From Actinomycetota bacterium (GTDB taxonomy: Bacteria; Actinomycetota; Actinomycetes; S36-B12): DNA of 6,242 nucleotides. This document shows, piece after piece, positions 5,486-6,242 of the stretch (its first letter is position 1; each line of letters opens with the position of its first letter). Below the pieces are notes generated by a model. It had not been told where the DNA came from. It saw only the letters and a list, made by a program, of their open reading frames with translations, and searched no databases. The stretch lies in the NCBI GenBank assembly GCA_027729865.1, contig JAQCBM010000115.1, positions 1 through 6,242 of the forward strand, in the 5' to 3' direction. The translations under genes were made by a program, and so were the position numbers.

Positions 5486-6242
5486 GAAGCGCAGAAGTTC
5501 TCGTCGCCAGTATTGACGTTCGCGGTGAGATCCTTGCTCGCTTCACTGATGGACACCGAGCGGACCGACGCGAGGGGTTCGGTGATGACTACCCGCATGG
5601 TGCTGCCTTGGCCCTCGATCTCTTCGGTGTTCTCAAAGCCGGTGCTGTAGATCAAAGTCTTGGCCGAAGTGTCCCAGGCGGGGTCGAACCAGACGGTGTT
5701 CTCCGATGGATACTCGCTGAGTTTGGCGTCCTTGATTTTCTTGACGTTGACCACGTTGAAGCCTTCGTCGGTCAATGCCTTCTTGGCCTGCTTGCCGGTA
5801 CCGGGCAGTCCGGTGGCGTTGATGATCTCAACACGGATTTCCTCGGGTGCCTTGCGAAGCAACGGCTGATCGGCGTTGGCCTTGGGCGGCCACGAGGTGT
5901 CGTTCGCGATCGCATCCCACAGTGGACTAGCGCGCTTCTTAGCCATCACAACCGTCGCGCCATCGCCGGACTGCTTCCACGGCATGGTGGTGAAGGTGAT
6001 GTCCTTCGGGCGCAGATTCCGCAGACTCAAAGCGAGATCGCGCAAGTTCTCGATGTTCGCCAGTTGCGGATCGGCGGTGAGGTTCTCGGTTGCCGCATTC
6101 AAGACTCCGAGGAGCGAGGCTGGGTTCAGCAGGATGTCGCTGGACAACACGGTTCGCGCCATGGATGACAAGAACGCTTGCTGGCGACGGATTCGGGAGG
6201 TGTCCGAGCCATCGCCCAAAGTCTTGCGGGCACGTACGAACG
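5482..6242 (-). CDS. LytR-CpsA-Psr (LCP) family glycopolymer ligase, C-terminal part (partial)
   Basis: The minus-strand frame is open to the window edge and the true start lies beyond 6242; the TTG at 6217-6219 is an internal Leu codon. The first visible residues, FVRARKTLGDGSDTSRIRRQ, are the conserved LCP block whose arginines bind the pyrophosphate of the polyprenyl-linked substrate. The LCP domain runs to about base 5900. A LytR_C-type domain follows (about 5584-5841), with VEIINATGLPGTGKQAKKAL and a Gly-Phe-x-Val turn. The tail ends in a DENFCAS-like sequence with a lone Cys. LCP proteins are anchored by an N-terminal helix and, outside the membrane, transfer teichoic acids, arabinogalactan or capsule from the lipid carrier to peptidoglycan. 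This suits a neighbour that makes and exports a glycopolymer, though actinobacteria carry several LCP genes and this one is transcribed separately. The stop (TAG, reverse of 5482-5484) lies in the CTAG shared with the glycosyltransferase. Confidence 0.92.
   Translation of the reverse strand, partial: FVRARKTLGDGSDTSRIRRQQAFLSSMARTVLSSDILLNPASLLGVLNAATENLTADPQLANIENLRDLALSLRNLRPKDITFTTMPWKQSGDGATVVMAKKRASPLWDAIANDTSWPPKANADQPLLRKAPEEIRVEIINATGLPGTGKQAKKALTDEGFNVVNVKKIKDAKLSEYPSENTVWFDPAWDTSAKTLIYSTGFENTEEIEGQGSTMRVVITEPLASVRSVSISEASKDLTANVNTGDENFCAS

Noticed and set aside
5434..6168. Long plus-strand frame of 244 codons antisense to the LCP gene
   Set aside because: The minus strand encodes unmistakable LCP and LytR_C motifs here; the plus frame has no family resemblance and overlaps the glycosyltransferase end. 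It is a high-GC shadow.
6217..6219. TTG as start of the LCP gene
   Set aside because: The frame stays open upstream to the window edge and encodes the conserved residues FVRARKT just before it, so the TTG is an internal Leu codon.

Overview
The window reads as a piece of an actinobacterial (Actinomycetota) chromosome. This rests on the high but not extreme GC (roughly 60 % by eye), GTG starts, actinobacterial-type membrane CDP-alcohol phosphotransferases and a LytR-CpsA-Psr (LCP) protein with a LytR_C domain. I cannot name a genus. The DNA is almost fully coding: the only gap longer than a few bases is 41 bp (900-940). No RNA gene, mobile element, CRISPR array or long repeat is visible.

Layout. 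Positions 1-106 hold the C-terminal end of an ABC-2 type polysaccharide-export permease. One base later (108-899) comes a nucleotide-binding subunit of the Wzt/TagH type whose ATPase motifs are almost all degraded. After the 41-bp gap, which carries a possible leaderless promoter and a 6-bp dyad, four plus-strand genes follow, each overlapping the next by four bases: a PAPS-type sulfotransferase homologue (941-2101), a large CDP-alcohol phosphotransferase with extra N- and C-terminal domains (2098-3819), a second CDP-alcohol phosphotransferase with an altered catalytic motif (3816-4625), and a GT2 glycosyltransferase (4622-5485). The last gene converges on, and shares a CTAG with, a minus-strand LCP ligase gene (5482-6242, start outside the window).

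How the genes fit together (inference). All the recognisable families belong to building, exporting and attaching a cell-wall or surface glycopolymer. The GT2 adds sugars; the CDP-alcohol enzymes transfer phospho-alcohol groups, as in teichoic-acid-like or phosphoinositide-like products; the sulfotransferase could sulfate the glycan; the ABC-2 permease would flip the lipid-linked chain; and LCP proteins transfer such chains to peptidoglycan. The combination suggests a phospho-alcohol-containing and possibly sulfated wall polymer. Three proteins carry motif losses at normally essential positions: the ABC subunit, the N-terminal domain of the first CDP-alcohol enzyme, and the last Asp of the second. 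This pattern suggests pairing of pseudo-enzymes with active partners and is the most unusual aspect of the locus.
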